Below are positions 44,258 through 53,181 of a stretch of DNA of 64,000 nt, piece after piece (positions within the stretch are counted from its first letter, which is position 1; the number at the start of each line of letters is the position of its first letter). Origin of the DNA: Adhaeribacter arboris. Lineage in GTDB: Bacteria > Bacteroidota > Bacteroidia > Cytophagales > Hymenobacteraceae. Under the pieces are notes generated by a model, which had not been told where the DNA came from, ran no database searches, and saw only the letters and a program-made list of their open reading frames with translations. The position numbers and the translations under genes were made by a program. Location: contig NZ_PYFT01000001.1 of assembly GCF_003023845.1 (NCBI RefSeq), forward strand, positions 6,262,001 through 6,326,000. Reading direction: 5' to 3'.

Positions 44258-45265
44258 ATGACGAAATCACGCACGCAAATAGTAGATAACCACGGTCGAC
44301 CCCTCACGTATGTTCGTTTGGCGGTTACGGATCGGTGTAATTTGCGCTGCTTTTATTGCATGCCCGCCGAAGGAATTGATTACCTCCCCAAAAAACAACT
44401 GCTCACTTACGAAGAAATGGAGCGCATGCTGCAGGTGCTGGCGGGTTTAGGTATTAGCAAAGTACGCATTACGGGGGGTGAGCCATTTCTGCGGAAAGAT
44501 TTAGTTTATTTTCTGCGGCAGGTAAAAGCTATTCCGGGTATTGAGGAAATACATATTACTACTAACGGCGTACTTACCGAGCAATATATTCCGGATTTAG
44601 TAAAATTAGGCATTAACTCGGTTAACCTGAGCCTGGATACCTTAGACCGGGAGCGATTCCATAAAATTACCCGTCGCGATGAATTTGAAAAAGTGATGCA
44701 AACCTATCATGCATTGCTAGCTAATCAGATTCCGGTAAAAATTAATGCGGTTGTGATGGAAGGACAAAATATTGAAGATATTGTACCCTTGGCAGCCCTT
44801 ACCAAAGAGCATCCGGTTTCGGTTAGGTTTATTGAAGAAATGCCTTTTAATGGCGAAGGCCAGCACTATCCTAAAGTTACCTGGAATTACCGTAAAATTT
44901 TAGAGGAATTGCAAGCTGCTTTTCCAGATTTACACAAAGTTTCGGATGCGCCTCATTCTACGGCTAATCATTATTCTGTTCCGGGCTACAAAGGAAACAT
45001 TGGAGTAATTGCGGCCTTCTCCCGGACTTTTTGTGGTACCTGTAATCGCATTCGAGTAACGGCTCAAGGCGGTTTAAAAACCTGTCTTTACGGCAATGAT
45101 GTGCTGAATGTAAGAGATATTTTGCGGAGTGGTGCTTCTGAGACTGTACTTACAGATGAGTTACTGAAAGCCTTTAATAATCGGGCTAAGGATGGATACG
45201 AAGTTGAAGCGCAACGACCAATTTTATTACCTGTATTTGAATCTATGTCTATGATTGGAGGATAA
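44258..45265 (+). CDS. moaA: GTP 3',8-cyclase MoaA
   Basis: It is a 335-residue radical SAM enzyme that starts molybdopterin synthesis from GTP. The N-terminal [4Fe-4S] cluster ligands C27, C31 and C34 are in DRCNLRCFYCMP, followed by KVRITGGEPFLRKD. The C-terminal cluster has CGTC and a third Cys in GGLKTCLYG. The C-terminus is Gly-Gly (SMIGG), which in MoaA reaches into the active site. A near-consensus -7 TACTTTCG lies ~20 bases before the start codon. A terminator follows. Confidence 0.95.
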   Translation: MTKSRTQIVDNHGRPLTYVRLAVTDRCNLRCFYCMPAEGIDYLPKKQLLTYEEMERMLQVLAGLGISKVRITGGEPFLRKDLVYFLRQVKAIPGIEEIHITTNGVLTEQYIPDLVKLGINSVNLSLDTLDRERFHKITRRDEFEKVMQTYHALLANQIPVKINAVVMEGQNIEDIVPLAALTKEHPVSVRFIEEMPFNGEGQHYPKVTWNYRKILEELQAAFPDLHKVSDAPHSTANHYSVPGYKGNIGVIAAFSRTFCGTCNRIRVTAQGGLKTCLYGNDVLNVRDILRSGASETVLTDELLKAFNNRAKDGYEVEAQRPILLPVFESMSMIGG

Positions 45266-45290
45266 CTCCTTTTTCTAGCTTGAACATAAA

Positions 45291-45320
45291 AAAAGCGGCT
45301 CTGGTAACAAAGCCGCTTTT
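45291..45320. terminator. Bidirectional terminator between moaA and nuoN
   Basis: AAAAGCGGCT (45291-45300) and AGCCGCTTTT (45311-45320) form a perfect stem with A/T runs on both sides. It can end moaA on the plus strand and the nuo operon on the minus strand. Confidence 0.85.
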
Positions 45321-45338
45321 CCTTTTTTAAGGAGTATC

Positions 45339-46718
45339 TTACAATATATCGCTGAATAAACCTGGAAAGATGCCTAATACAATTGTTAGAACCGCGATAA
45401 AAATCAAGGTAAAAGTAGTAAAAGCATCTACTTCTAAACGTTCGCCGCTAGGTTCGCGCATATACATGGCAATTACTACCCGAAAATAATAATAAATACC
45501 AACCATCGACATTAAGATACCTACTACCACCAGCCACAATAAATCTTTTTCCAGAACGCTGCCAAAAATAAAGAACTTACCAAAGAAGCCTCCCGTTAAC
45601 GGAATACCTGCTAAGGAAAGCATGGAAACCGTCATAGCAAAAGCTAAAAGCGGATTGGTCCGACTTAAGCCGTTAAAAGCAGCATAACTTTCATCGCCTT
45701 CTCGCTGGTCGGAAACAATCTTTAAAATTCCGAAGGCGGCTACAGTTGCTACTGAGTAAGCCAGAGAATAAAAGAAAATGGCATTTTCCGAACGGCTGTT
45801 TAAAGCTAGCAGAGCCAACATCAGATAGCCCGCATGGGAAATACTTGAATAAGCCATCATCCGCTTAAAAGAATCTTGCGCAGCGGCGGCAATATTACCT
45901 ATCACTAAGGTAATAACCGTCATGGCTACCAAGGTAGGGAACCAGAATGAATAAGCGCCAGCAAAAGAAACAGAAAGTAATTTGTAAAAGGCCGCAAATC
46001 CCGCCACTTTTACTACCGTCGACATAAAACCGGTAAATATGGCTGGCGTACCTTCGTATACATCTGGGGTCCAGAAGTGAAAAGGAGCGGCAGACACCTT
46101 AAACGAAATGCCAATTAAAACCAATAACAACCCCAATCCTAGCATGGGCGACATATCAGTAGTTCCGGTATTAGCAGCTGCGCTAATTTCAGTAATATAA
46201 AAGGTACCGGTTGCGCCGTAAATTAAAGCTATACCAAAAAGTAAAATTCCGGTAGTAAACGAACCCATTAAAAAATATTTTAAAGCAGCTTCGTTGGAGC
46301 GTAAGCTTCGTTTTTCACTTCCTGCCAGCACATACATGCTTATGGATAAAATTTCTATTCCGATAAATAGCATCAGCATGTTTTCATAGGCAACCATCAT
46401 TACAGCCCCAACCAACGAGAACAATATTAAGGCAAAATATTCTGCTAGATTATCATCATTTAACCGGATATAACGAGTAGAAAAAGGTAAAATAAGGAGG
46501 CTGGTTAATACTACCACGCTGGTAAAAGCTACCGCAAAATTATCTACGGTAAGCATATTGTTAAAATAACTTTCGGTTTGGTTCCAATCCGCAAGATTTG
46601 CGCCAAGTACAATTATCAGGAACAATAACGCCAATGGCAAGAGAATCCGATTAGATTTCAGAAAACCCAGAAAGAGGTTTAAAATGCCGAAAGAAGTAAG
46701 TAAAATAATGGATACCAT
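45339..46718 (-). CDS. nuoN: NADH-quinone oxidoreductase subunit N
   Basis: It is 459 residues from the ATG at 46718 (MVSIILLTSFGILNLFLGFL). An ATG at 46745 would add 9 residues, but that stretch is made of intergenic word repeats, so I prefer the inner start. It is an antiporter-like proton-pumping membrane subunit with about 14 helices; the conserved region ISFKVSAAPFHFWTPDVYEGTPAIFTGFMSTVVK carries the key charged residues. It is the last gene of the nuo operon, just before the terminator. Confidence 0.93.
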   Translation of the reverse strand: MVSIILLTSFGILNLFLGFLKSNRILLPLALLFLIIVLGANLADWNQTESYFNNMLTVDNFAVAFTSVVVLTSLLILPFSTRYIRLNDDNLAEYFALILFSLVGAVMMVAYENMLMLFIGIEILSISMYVLAGSEKRSLRSNEAALKYFLMGSFTTGILLFGIALIYGATGTFYITEISAAANTGTTDMSPMLGLGLLLVLIGISFKVSAAPFHFWTPDVYEGTPAIFTGFMSTVVKVAGFAAFYKLLSVSFAGAYSFWFPTLVAMTVITLVIGNIAAAAQDSFKRMMAYSSISHAGYLMLALLALNSRSENAIFFYSLAYSVATVAAFGILKIVSDQREGDESYAAFNGLSRTNPLLAFAMTVSMLSLAGIPLTGGFFGKFFIFGSVLEKDLLWLVVVGILMSMVGIYYYFRVVIAMYMREPSGERLEVDAFTTFTLIFIAVLTIVLGIFPGLFSDIL

Positions 46719-46744
46719 ATTGTAGTTGCTATTAGCATTTAGCA

Positions 46745-46817
46745 TTTACCATTTATCAACTTCCATTTACCAATCATTATTTTTGTGATTTCTCAATAAT
46801 TGACAAATGGTAAATGG
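46745..46817. repeat. Inverted word repeat in the nuoM-nuoN gap
   Basis: CCATTTACCA (46763-46772) pairs with TGGTAAATGG (46808-46817), and ACCATTTATCAA (46749-46760) pairs with TTGACAAATGGT (46800-46811) at 11 of 12. The words also run into the upstream nuoN start candidate (AGCATTTAGCATTTACC). Confidence 0.6.
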
Positions 46818-46835
46818 TACCTGGTAATTGTATAA

Positions 46836-48284
46836 CTATCTATTTATAATATTTAATAACTGATTAATGGACGGTTCGGAAATACTTAGGAACGTGTTAG
46901 GGTGTAAACCAATCCAGAAAACCATTACCACCAACGGGATTAATACGGCCTTCTCCGTTCTGGTTAAATCCTTGAAATTAGCCGTTGCCGGATTTTGCTC
47001 GCCAAACATCACCCGCTGAAACATACGTAGCATATAAACGGCTCCCAAAATAATAGTTAAACCGGCAATAGCACCTAACCAGGCATTGTAATTGTAAACT
47101 CCCATCAACAATAAAAACTCGCCCACAAACCCGTTGGTTAAAGGTAAGGCCACTGTTCCGAGCAACAAAATCATGAAGTAAATAGATAAAGCCGGCGTGC
47201 TTTGGGTAATACCTCCTAAACCTTCTATATCGCGGGTATGCGTACGGCGGTAAATAATATCAATAATGAAGAATAAACCCGTAACGTTTATACCATGGCT
47301 CAGCATTTGAATCATGCCGCCTTGTAAGCCTTGCTCATTTAAGGTAAAAATACCCGCTGCAATTAAACCAACGTGCGCAATAGAAGAATAGGCTAATAGA
47401 CGTTTTAAATCGCGTTGGCGAATGGCAATAATAGAACCGTAAATAATGCCGATAACCGACAGTACGAGTACCAGTACATCCCATTGACTTACGCCTAGAG
47501 GCACCACCGGCAGTAACCAACGAATAACTCCATAAATCCCCATCTTAAGCATAATACCGGAAAGCAGCATAGTAGCGGGTGCAGGAGATTCAGTATACGT
47601 ATCGGGTTGCCAGGTATGAAAAGGGAATACCGGCATTTTAATAGCAAAAGCAAGAAACAAGAACCAGAATATCCAACTCTGGCTGCTCGCATCCAGGTTT
47701 AATTGGTAAAAAGCATTGATGTCGGAGGTGTGATTACCTGGAGTTTGAAAGTACAGGTAAATAAAACCAACCAACATAAACAGCGAGCCAATAATGGTGT
47801 ACAAGAAAAACTTAAACGTTATGGCAATCCGTCGCTCGCCACCCCAAACAGCCGCAATAAAGTAAATCGGAATTAAAGCTACTTCCCAGAAAAAGTAAAA
47901 TAAGAAGGCATCAAATGAAACAAACACCCCAATCAACCCAGTCTGCATGAGTAAAATTAGTGCGTAAAAAGCCGTTGGGTTCTTATATGAATGTGGGAAT
48001 GAGGCTAGGATAATGAGTGGCACCAAAAAGGTAGTCAGAAAAACCATGAGCAAACTGATACCATCCATGCCGATGCTAAACGTAATCCCCACCGATGGAA
48101 TCCAGTCTTTAACTAAAGTAAATTGGGGAGCCACCGAAGGTTCAAACTGCACCATGGCATAAAGTGCCAATAAAAACTCCAGAATGGCAGCACCGAAAGC
48201 GAATTTTTTGGCCGTGTTACCTTTTAAAAACAAAACCAACAAGGCCGCCGCCGCGGGCCAGAAAAGTAATAAAGCTGTTACCAT
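46836..48284 (-). CDS. nuoM: NADH-quinone oxidoreductase subunit M
   Basis: It is a 482-residue antiporter-like proton-pumping subunit of the complex I membrane arm. Conserved elements are LVKDWIPSVGITFSIGMDGISLLMV at the start, FFWEVALIPIYFIAAVWGG with the helix-5 Glu, and FAIKMPVFPFHTWQPDTYTESPAPATMLLSGIMLKMG with the key Lys. It starts 10 bases after nuoL, so the two are tightly coupled. Confidence 0.95.
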   Translation of the reverse strand: MVTALLLFWPAAAALLVLFLKGNTAKKFAFGAAILEFLLALYAMVQFEPSVAPQFTLVKDWIPSVGITFSIGMDGISLLMVFLTTFLVPLIILASFPHSYKNPTAFYALILLMQTGLIGVFVSFDAFLFYFFWEVALIPIYFIAAVWGGERRIAITFKFFLYTIIGSLFMLVGFIYLYFQTPGNHTSDINAFYQLNLDASSQSWIFWFLFLAFAIKMPVFPFHTWQPDTYTESPAPATMLLSGIMLKMGIYGVIRWLLPVVPLGVSQWDVLVLVLSVIGIIYGSIIAIRQRDLKRLLAYSSIAHVGLIAAGIFTLNEQGLQGGMIQMLSHGINVTGLFFIIDIIYRRTHTRDIEGLGGITQSTPALSIYFMILLLGTVALPLTNGFVGEFLLLMGVYNYNAWLGAIAGLTIILGAVYMLRMFQRVMFGEQNPATANFKDLTRTEKAVLIPLVVMVFWIGLHPNTFLSISEPSINQLLNIINR

Positions 48285-48294
48285 CTTTTTCTTG

Positions 48295-50247
48295 CTACCA
48301 GAATCTAAAATTTAATATTATTATAAGAACAATGCTGAGAACCATTGCAAAAATATAAAACCCAATATCTCCGGTTTGTAGTAATCGCAAGGAGCGGCCA
48401 CCACCTATTACCCCTTTCCCAAAACCATTTATCACCGGGTCAATAATACTTTGCTCAATAAACCGGTACACATTTGTCGAGAGCCACATTACGGGTCGTA
48501 CTATTAGAGCATTGTAAATTTCATCGATGTAATATTTATGGTAAATCAGGTTATGCAAAGGAGAGAGACGAGCACTTTCTTCGGCAGGTACGGTACGGTT
48601 CTTCACGTAAGTTATGTAAGCAACTATAATAGCCAATACAGCTACTCCTACTGAGATGGCCATCAGCATGTATTCTGTTGAATGAGATAACTCCGCTGCC
48701 TCAAACATCGTTGGGTTAGCAATTCGAGCATTGTTAAATACCGGCGATAAGAAATCAGCTAAATAATGGCGAGCGCCAAATACCGCCGGCATGCCCATAA
48801 AACCACCAATAGTAGAAAGAATTGCCAGAATGATTAATGGCAATGTCATGCTGGATGGCGACTCGTGTAAATGATGACGTTGCTCTTCTGTGCCCCGGAA
48901 AGTACCAAAAAACGTTAAGTACAGTAGCCGGAACATGTAAAATGCTGTCATAAATGAGGCAAATACCCCGAATGCCCACATAATTTTACTATGTTCCCAA
49001 ACGTGCGCCAGCAATTCATCTTTCGAGAAGAAACCGGCAAAAGGCGGAATCCCTGAGATAGCTAAGGTACCAACAAAAAAGGTTATAAAAGTTATGGGTA
49101 ATTTTTTGCGCAAACCACCCATCATTCGGATATCCTGTTCGCCGCTCATTGCATGAATCACTGAACCTGCACCTAAGAACAATAAAGCTTTGAAGAAGGC
49201 GTGGGTAAGTACGTGGAACATAGAAGAAGAGTAGGCAGTTACTCCTAAGGCTAAAAACATGTAACCTAATTGGCTGACAGTAGAATAAGCAAGAACTTTT
49301 TTAACATCGTTCTGAGCCAAACCAATAGTAGCGGCAAATACAGCAGTGATTAATCCAATTATGGCAATTACATGCAGCGTATCGGGTGCTAAACTATACA
49401 ACACGTTAGAACGCAATACCATGTAAATACCGGCTGTAACCATGGTGGCCGCGTGAATGAGAGCCGAAACCGGAGTTGGTCCCGCCATCGCATCGGGTAA
49501 CCAAGTGTAAAGCGGTAATTGGGCACTTTTACCCATAGCTCCTATAAAAAGTAATAAAGTTATGGTAACCATTACGGGAGCATTGAGCAGGTTCGGTATT
49601 TGGGTAGCTTTACTAAATACTTCCGCATAAGCTACACTTTCAAAAGTGTTAAAAATTAAGAAAATGCCTAATAGAAAACCTAAGTCACCAATGCGGTTCA
49701 TGATAAAAGCTTTCTTCGCGGCATTATTATAATTCTGGTTTTTATTCCAAAAACCGATTAATAAATAAGAACACAAACCAACACCTTCCCAGCCGAAAAA
49801 CATTAAAACGTAATTGGAGCCCATTACGAGCAGCAACATGGAGAAAATGAACAAATTTAGAAAGGCGAAAAACTTTCCGAAATTCTCATCATGATGCATA
49901 TAGCCAATGGAATATACATGAATGACAAAACCTACACCCGTAACCAGCAGCAACATAATAAGAGATAGCTGGTCGATTTGGAAGGAAATGGGAATCTGCA
50001 GATTACCGACTGAAACCCAGTTAAAAATATCAGTAAGATAGGGTTGGCCGTTAAAAGTAAAAAATAGGTAAAGCGACAAAAGAAAGGAGATAAAAACGGT
50101 TGCTGAACCAATAAATCCAGCCAATCCAACAGGTAATTTACGGTTGCCTAAGCCGTTAATAAGAAATCCGATAAATGGCAGCAAAGGGATTAATAAACAG
50201 ATTAACGCCATTGCTGGATTATTTGCAGGCATTGCGACTTCTTGCAT
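48295..50247 (-). CDS. nuoL: NADH-quinone oxidoreductase subunit L
   Basis: It is a 650-residue, 16-helix distal proton-pumping subunit with the long amphipathic C-terminal helix expected after the antiporter domain. Motifs are FFGWEGVGLCSYLLIGFW (Glu of helix 5), GKSAQLPLYTWLPDAMAGPTPVSALIHAATMVTAG and YSTVSQLGYMFLALG. The C-terminal region YIDEIYNALIVRPVMWLS and a last hydrophobic helix are complete. Confidence 0.95.
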   Translation of the reverse strand: MQEVAMPANNPAMALICLLIPLLPFIGFLINGLGNRKLPVGLAGFIGSATVFISFLLSLYLFFTFNGQPYLTDIFNWVSVGNLQIPISFQIDQLSLIMLLLVTGVGFVIHVYSIGYMHHDENFGKFFAFLNLFIFSMLLLVMGSNYVLMFFGWEGVGLCSYLLIGFWNKNQNYNNAAKKAFIMNRIGDLGFLLGIFLIFNTFESVAYAEVFSKATQIPNLLNAPVMVTITLLLFIGAMGKSAQLPLYTWLPDAMAGPTPVSALIHAATMVTAGIYMVLRSNVLYSLAPDTLHVIAIIGLITAVFAATIGLAQNDVKKVLAYSTVSQLGYMFLALGVTAYSSSMFHVLTHAFFKALLFLGAGSVIHAMSGEQDIRMMGGLRKKLPITFITFFVGTLAISGIPPFAGFFSKDELLAHVWEHSKIMWAFGVFASFMTAFYMFRLLYLTFFGTFRGTEEQRHHLHESPSSMTLPLIILAILSTIGGFMGMPAVFGARHYLADFLSPVFNNARIANPTMFEAAELSHSTEYMLMAISVGVAVLAIIVAYITYVKNRTVPAEESARLSPLHNLIYHKYYIDEIYNALIVRPVMWLSTNVYRFIEQSIIDPVINGFGKGVIGGGRSLRLLQTGDIGFYIFAMVLSIVLIIILNFRFW

Positions 50248-50330
50248 CTACAATTTAGGTTTATGGGAATCTATCTTGGGTAATTTACTTATGAAATTAA
50301 GTTTCTTGGAAGAACTCTATATATAAGGAG

Positions 50331-50660
50331 CTACCATTTTAAATTATTTAAGATATTAATATCTGTTGACCGAATATTTCGGTAAATCATAACAATAATT
50401 GCCAAACCAACGCACACTTCGGCGGCTGCTACGGCCATTATAAAAAATACAAAAATTTGAGCGTTGGCATCGGAACGATATGCTGAAAAGGCAGTAAGCA
50501 ATAAGTTTACTGCATTTAGCATGAGTTCAATGCACATAAATATGATAATGGCATTTCGGCGGGTTAAAACCCCCGTTACACCAATAACAAAAAGAGTAGT
50601 ACTAAAAAACAGGTAATAATTTAAAGGTATGGTACGGATTACCTCAGGTATTTGATCCAT
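50331..50660 (-). CDS. nuoK: NADH-quinone oxidoreductase subunit K
   Basis: It is a 109-residue, three-helix membrane subunit. The ATG at 50660 (MDQIPEVIRTIPLNYYLFFST) is preferred over a TTG six bases upstream. Conserved features are NAIIIFMCIELMLNAVNLLL (helix-2 Glu) and FFIMAVAAAEVCVGLAIIVMIYR (second Glu), both part of the proton path. It is separated from nuoJ by a 222-base gap with a terminator and possible promoter. Confidence 0.95.
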   Translation of the reverse strand: MDQIPEVIRTIPLNYYLFFSTTLFVIGVTGVLTRRNAIIIFMCIELMLNAVNLLLTAFSAYRSDANAQIFVFFIMAVAAAEVCVGLAIIVMIYRNIRSTDINILNNLKW

Positions 50661-50711
50661 GGGCAAATGATAGAAGCGTTAGCTATAGGTTTTATTTTCT
50701 CCACGAAGCCG

Positions 50712-50719
50712 CAAAGTTA
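50712..50719 (-). promoter_or_regulatory. Possible -7 promoter element upstream of nuoK
   Basis: TAACTTTG on the minus strand (50719-50712) fits TAnnTTTG and lies ~52 bases before the nuoK start. The -33 position has only a weak TTAT in place of TTTG. It lies just past the nuoJ terminator, so a separate nuoKLMN transcript is possible. Confidence 0.4.
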
Positions 50720-50823
50720 CTTCATTTTTGATAAAACCATAATTTATCTCCCATCTTCTTTTGTAAAAGCATTTGGTTAAATCATGAATATATAGCTTTA
50801 CCAATAACTTCGAAAAATAGCTT

Positions 50824-50868
50824 AAAAAAGAAAAGGGATAGTATCATGTATACCATCCCTTTTCTTTT
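50824..50868 (-). terminator. Intrinsic terminator downstream of nuoJ, inside the nuo operon
   Basis: On the minus strand AAAGAAAAGGGATGGTAT can pair with ATACTATCCCTTTTCTTT (one mismatch), followed by a T-rich tail. It begins 15 bases after the nuoJ stop. It should reduce or stop read-through into nuoKLMN. Confidence 0.7.
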
Positions 50869-50882
50869 CTTATTATTTTAAT

Positions 50883-51395
50883 CTAAAAATGCCGCTCGCC
50901 GGTTTCTTTTTTTCCTAACATTACGGCGCCTACCATGGCAGCTAAGAACAGTACCGATGCTAGCTCAAAGGGCAATAAGTAGTTTTTGAATAATACCTTG
51001 CCTAGGTTTTCTACTAAACCAATTTGCGAATTAAAGGTAGCCGCATTATAGCCTTCGACGGGAGCATCTTTTAAAGCAGCTACCATAACTATTAGCAGCA
51101 TACCACCTGAAATAACCCCCGCCACTTTCACTAAAGCGGATTTATGCTGCTCTGTTTCTTTGTTTAAGTTTAAAAACATAATTACGAACAGAAACAAAAC
51201 CATAATAGCCCCGGCATAAACAATTACATTAACTGCCGCTAAAAATTGAGCATTCAATAAAATATAATGTCCTGATAACGAAAAAAAGGTAAGTATCAGG
51301 AACAATACACTATATACCGGGTTTCTTGAAAATACTACTCCTAGTGCAGCAATCAGGGTTAGAAAAGTTAGAAAATAAAATAGGCTACCGGTCAT
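50883..51395 (-). CDS. nuoJ: NADH-quinone oxidoreductase subunit J
   Basis: It is a 170-residue membrane subunit with five helices. The conserved helix-3 segment VIVYAGAIMVLFLFVIMFLN contains the pi-bulge tyrosine-glycine region of complex I. The start FYFLTFLTLIAALGVVFSRNPVYSVLFLILTFFSLSGHYILL is canonical. It follows nuoI by 99 bases, and a terminator lies right after it. Confidence 0.94.
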   Translation of the reverse strand: MTGSLFYFLTFLTLIAALGVVFSRNPVYSVLFLILTFFSLSGHYILLNAQFLAAVNVIVYAGAIMVLFLFVIMFLNLNKETEQHKSALVKVAGVISGGMLLIVMVAALKDAPVEGYNAATFNSQIGLVENLGKVLFKNYLLPFELASVLFLAAMVGAVMLGKKETGERHF

Positions 51396-51420
51396 AATTT
51401 AGTTTGTAGTTTGTAGGCGA

Positions 51421-51494
51421 TAATCCATGGTGCGCAGACTATCGACAATAAAAATTTAGGAAACTGTGGACTATGGACTATCGTCTGTGGTCTA
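51421..51494. repeat. Word-type repeats in the nuoI-nuoJ gap
   Basis: The gap holds GTGGACTATGGAC (51466-51478), the inverted copy of the 13-mer at 41238-41250 and 61890-61902, and related words with GACTATCG. AGTTTGTAGTTTGTAGG (51401-51417) is a tandem seven-base stutter. Confidence 0.5.
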
Positions 51495-52025
51495 TTAATA
51501 ACGATATTTAATGTTTTCTTTCGAGTTGCCTGCATCTAGTGGCTCCAGCAAACGGTCTTTACCGTAAATAAACTCATCACGTTCGTAACGGGGCGGAGCC
51601 ATTTTATTATTTTGTAAGAATACAGCCTCTTTCGGACAAGCTTCTTCGCATAATCCGCAGAAAATGCAACGTAACATGTTAATCTCGTACGTTACAGCGT
51701 ATTTTTCTTCACGGTACAAATTTTCTTCTCCTTTCTTACGCTCGCCGGCAACCATGGTAATGGCTTCGGCCGGACAGGCTACAGCGCATAAACCACAGGC
51801 GGTACAGCGCTCCCGATTTTGTTCGTCACGACGTAATACGTGCAAACCCCGAAACTCTTTACCAATTGGTCGTTGCTGTTCCGGGTATTGAATAGTTGCT
51901 TTTTTCTTAAAAAAATGGCGCATGGTAATAGAAAGCCCTTGGAAAACAGCCGGTAAATACATTTTTTCGGCCATTGTCATTGGTTTTTTCTCTACCAATT
52001 TTGCTCTATGAGTTAAGGATTGCAT
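51495..52025 (-). CDS. nuoI: NADH-quinone oxidoreductase subunit I
   Basis: It is a 176-residue ferredoxin-like subunit holding clusters N6a and N6b. Two CX2CX2CX3CP motifs are visible: CTACGLCAVACPAEA and CIFCGLCEEACPKEA. It passes electrons from NuoG toward NuoB. The N-terminal amphipathic region binds the membrane arm. Confidence 0.95.
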   Translation of the reverse strand: MQSLTHRAKLVEKKPMTMAEKMYLPAVFQGLSITMRHFFKKKATIQYPEQQRPIGKEFRGLHVLRRDEQNRERCTACGLCAVACPAEAITMVAGERKKGEENLYREEKYAVTYEINMLRCIFCGLCEEACPKEAVFLQNNKMAPPRYERDEFIYGKDRLLEPLDAGNSKENIKYRY

Positions 52026-52116
52026 ATAATCTCCTATATTTTAAATGCTGTTGTCTGAACTATACGATACAATTTCAGACGGTACTATATTATTTCTTGC
52101 AGTGCTAAACTGAAAA

Positions 52117-53175
52117 TTACCAGCCTAATTTTTCACCTAACAAAATACCTCCACCAGTTAAAACTATATTTAAGATGGCAAGTGGAATCAATATTTTCCA
52201 GCCTAAATTCATTAGCTGGTCGTAGCGGAAACGCGGCAAGGTCCAACGTACCCACATGAAGAAGAAGATAAAAAAGAAAATCTTCCCAAATAAAACTACT
52301 GTTCCTAAAATGGTAACAATATTATGCGCTAACAGTGGGTCACTGGAAATATGAGCCTCTAACCAATCCATTCCAGGAAAATTAAAACCACCAAAGTACA
52401 ACGTGCTCATCACCGCCGAAGCAACGAAAATATTAATGTACTCCGCGAATAAATAAAGCCCTAGTTTCATGGATGAATATTCGGTGTGGTAGCCGCCAAT
52501 TAACTCGGTTTCGCACTCCGGTAAGTCAAAGGGAGTACGGTTAGTTTCGGCAAAAGCACAAACCAGGAAAATAATAAAGCCTAACGGCTGGTACCAGATA
52601 TTCCAGTTAAAACCGTGTTGCTGCAGAGAAATTTCGCGTAAGGATAAAGTTCCGGTCATCATTAGAATGGCTATTATGGAAAGACCCATTGCCAGTTCGT
52701 AGGAAATGTTCTGCGAAGCAGCCCGTACCGCACCTAGTAACGAAAATTTGTTGTTAGATGCCCAACCACCAATCATAACGCCGTACACGCCCAAAGAAAC
52801 CACCCCGAAAATATAGAGCATTCCTATGTTTACTTCGATAGCCTGTAAGCGAATTTCCGGTAAACCATCAAATCGTAGTGTATTGCCAAATGGAATAACG
52901 GCACTGCTCATGCAAGCAGTTAACATAGCCAGCGACGGACCGGCAATAAACAACCATTTATTAGATTTGGCCGGAATAAATTCTTCTTTAAAAAACATTT
53001 TCACTGCGTCAGCAAGCGGCTGAGCTAAGCCAAACGGACCCGCCCGGTTTGGACCTATCCGGTCTTGTAAAAAAGCCGCAACCTTACGTTCAGCGTAAGT
53101 AGAATAAGTAGCAATTAACAAGGTAATACCAAAAATGGTAACAATGATAAGCGCCTGAATGGCTAAAATAGGCAT
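52117..53175 (-). CDS. nuoH: NADH-quinone oxidoreductase subunit H
   Basis: It is a 352-residue, eight-helix subunit that forms the quinone entry channel. Motifs are AERKVAAFLQDRIGPNRAGPFGLAQPLADAVKMFFKEE, FAETNRTPFDLPECETELIGGYHTEYSS and WVRWTLPRFRYDQLM, with the expected acidic residues. It starts 6 bases after nuoG. Confidence 0.95.
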   Translation of the reverse strand: MPILAIQALIIVTIFGITLLIATYSTYAERKVAAFLQDRIGPNRAGPFGLAQPLADAVKMFFKEEFIPAKSNKWLFIAGPSLAMLTACMSSAVIPFGNTLRFDGLPEIRLQAIEVNIGMLYIFGVVSLGVYGVMIGGWASNNKFSLLGAVRAASQNISYELAMGLSIIAILMMTGTLSLREISLQQHGFNWNIWYQPLGFIIFLVCAFAETNRTPFDLPECETELIGGYHTEYSSMKLGLYLFAEYINIFVASAVMSTLYFGGFNFPGMDWLEAHISSDPLLAHNIVTILGTVVLFGKIFFFIFFFMWVRWTLPRFRYDQLMNLGWKILIPLAILNIVLTGGGILLGEKLGW

Positions 53176-53181
53176 GTTGCT

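Noticed and set aside
46719-46745. Upstream ATG of nuoN
   Set aside because: The nine extra codons are composed of the intergenic word repeat that also fills the nuoM-nuoN gap.
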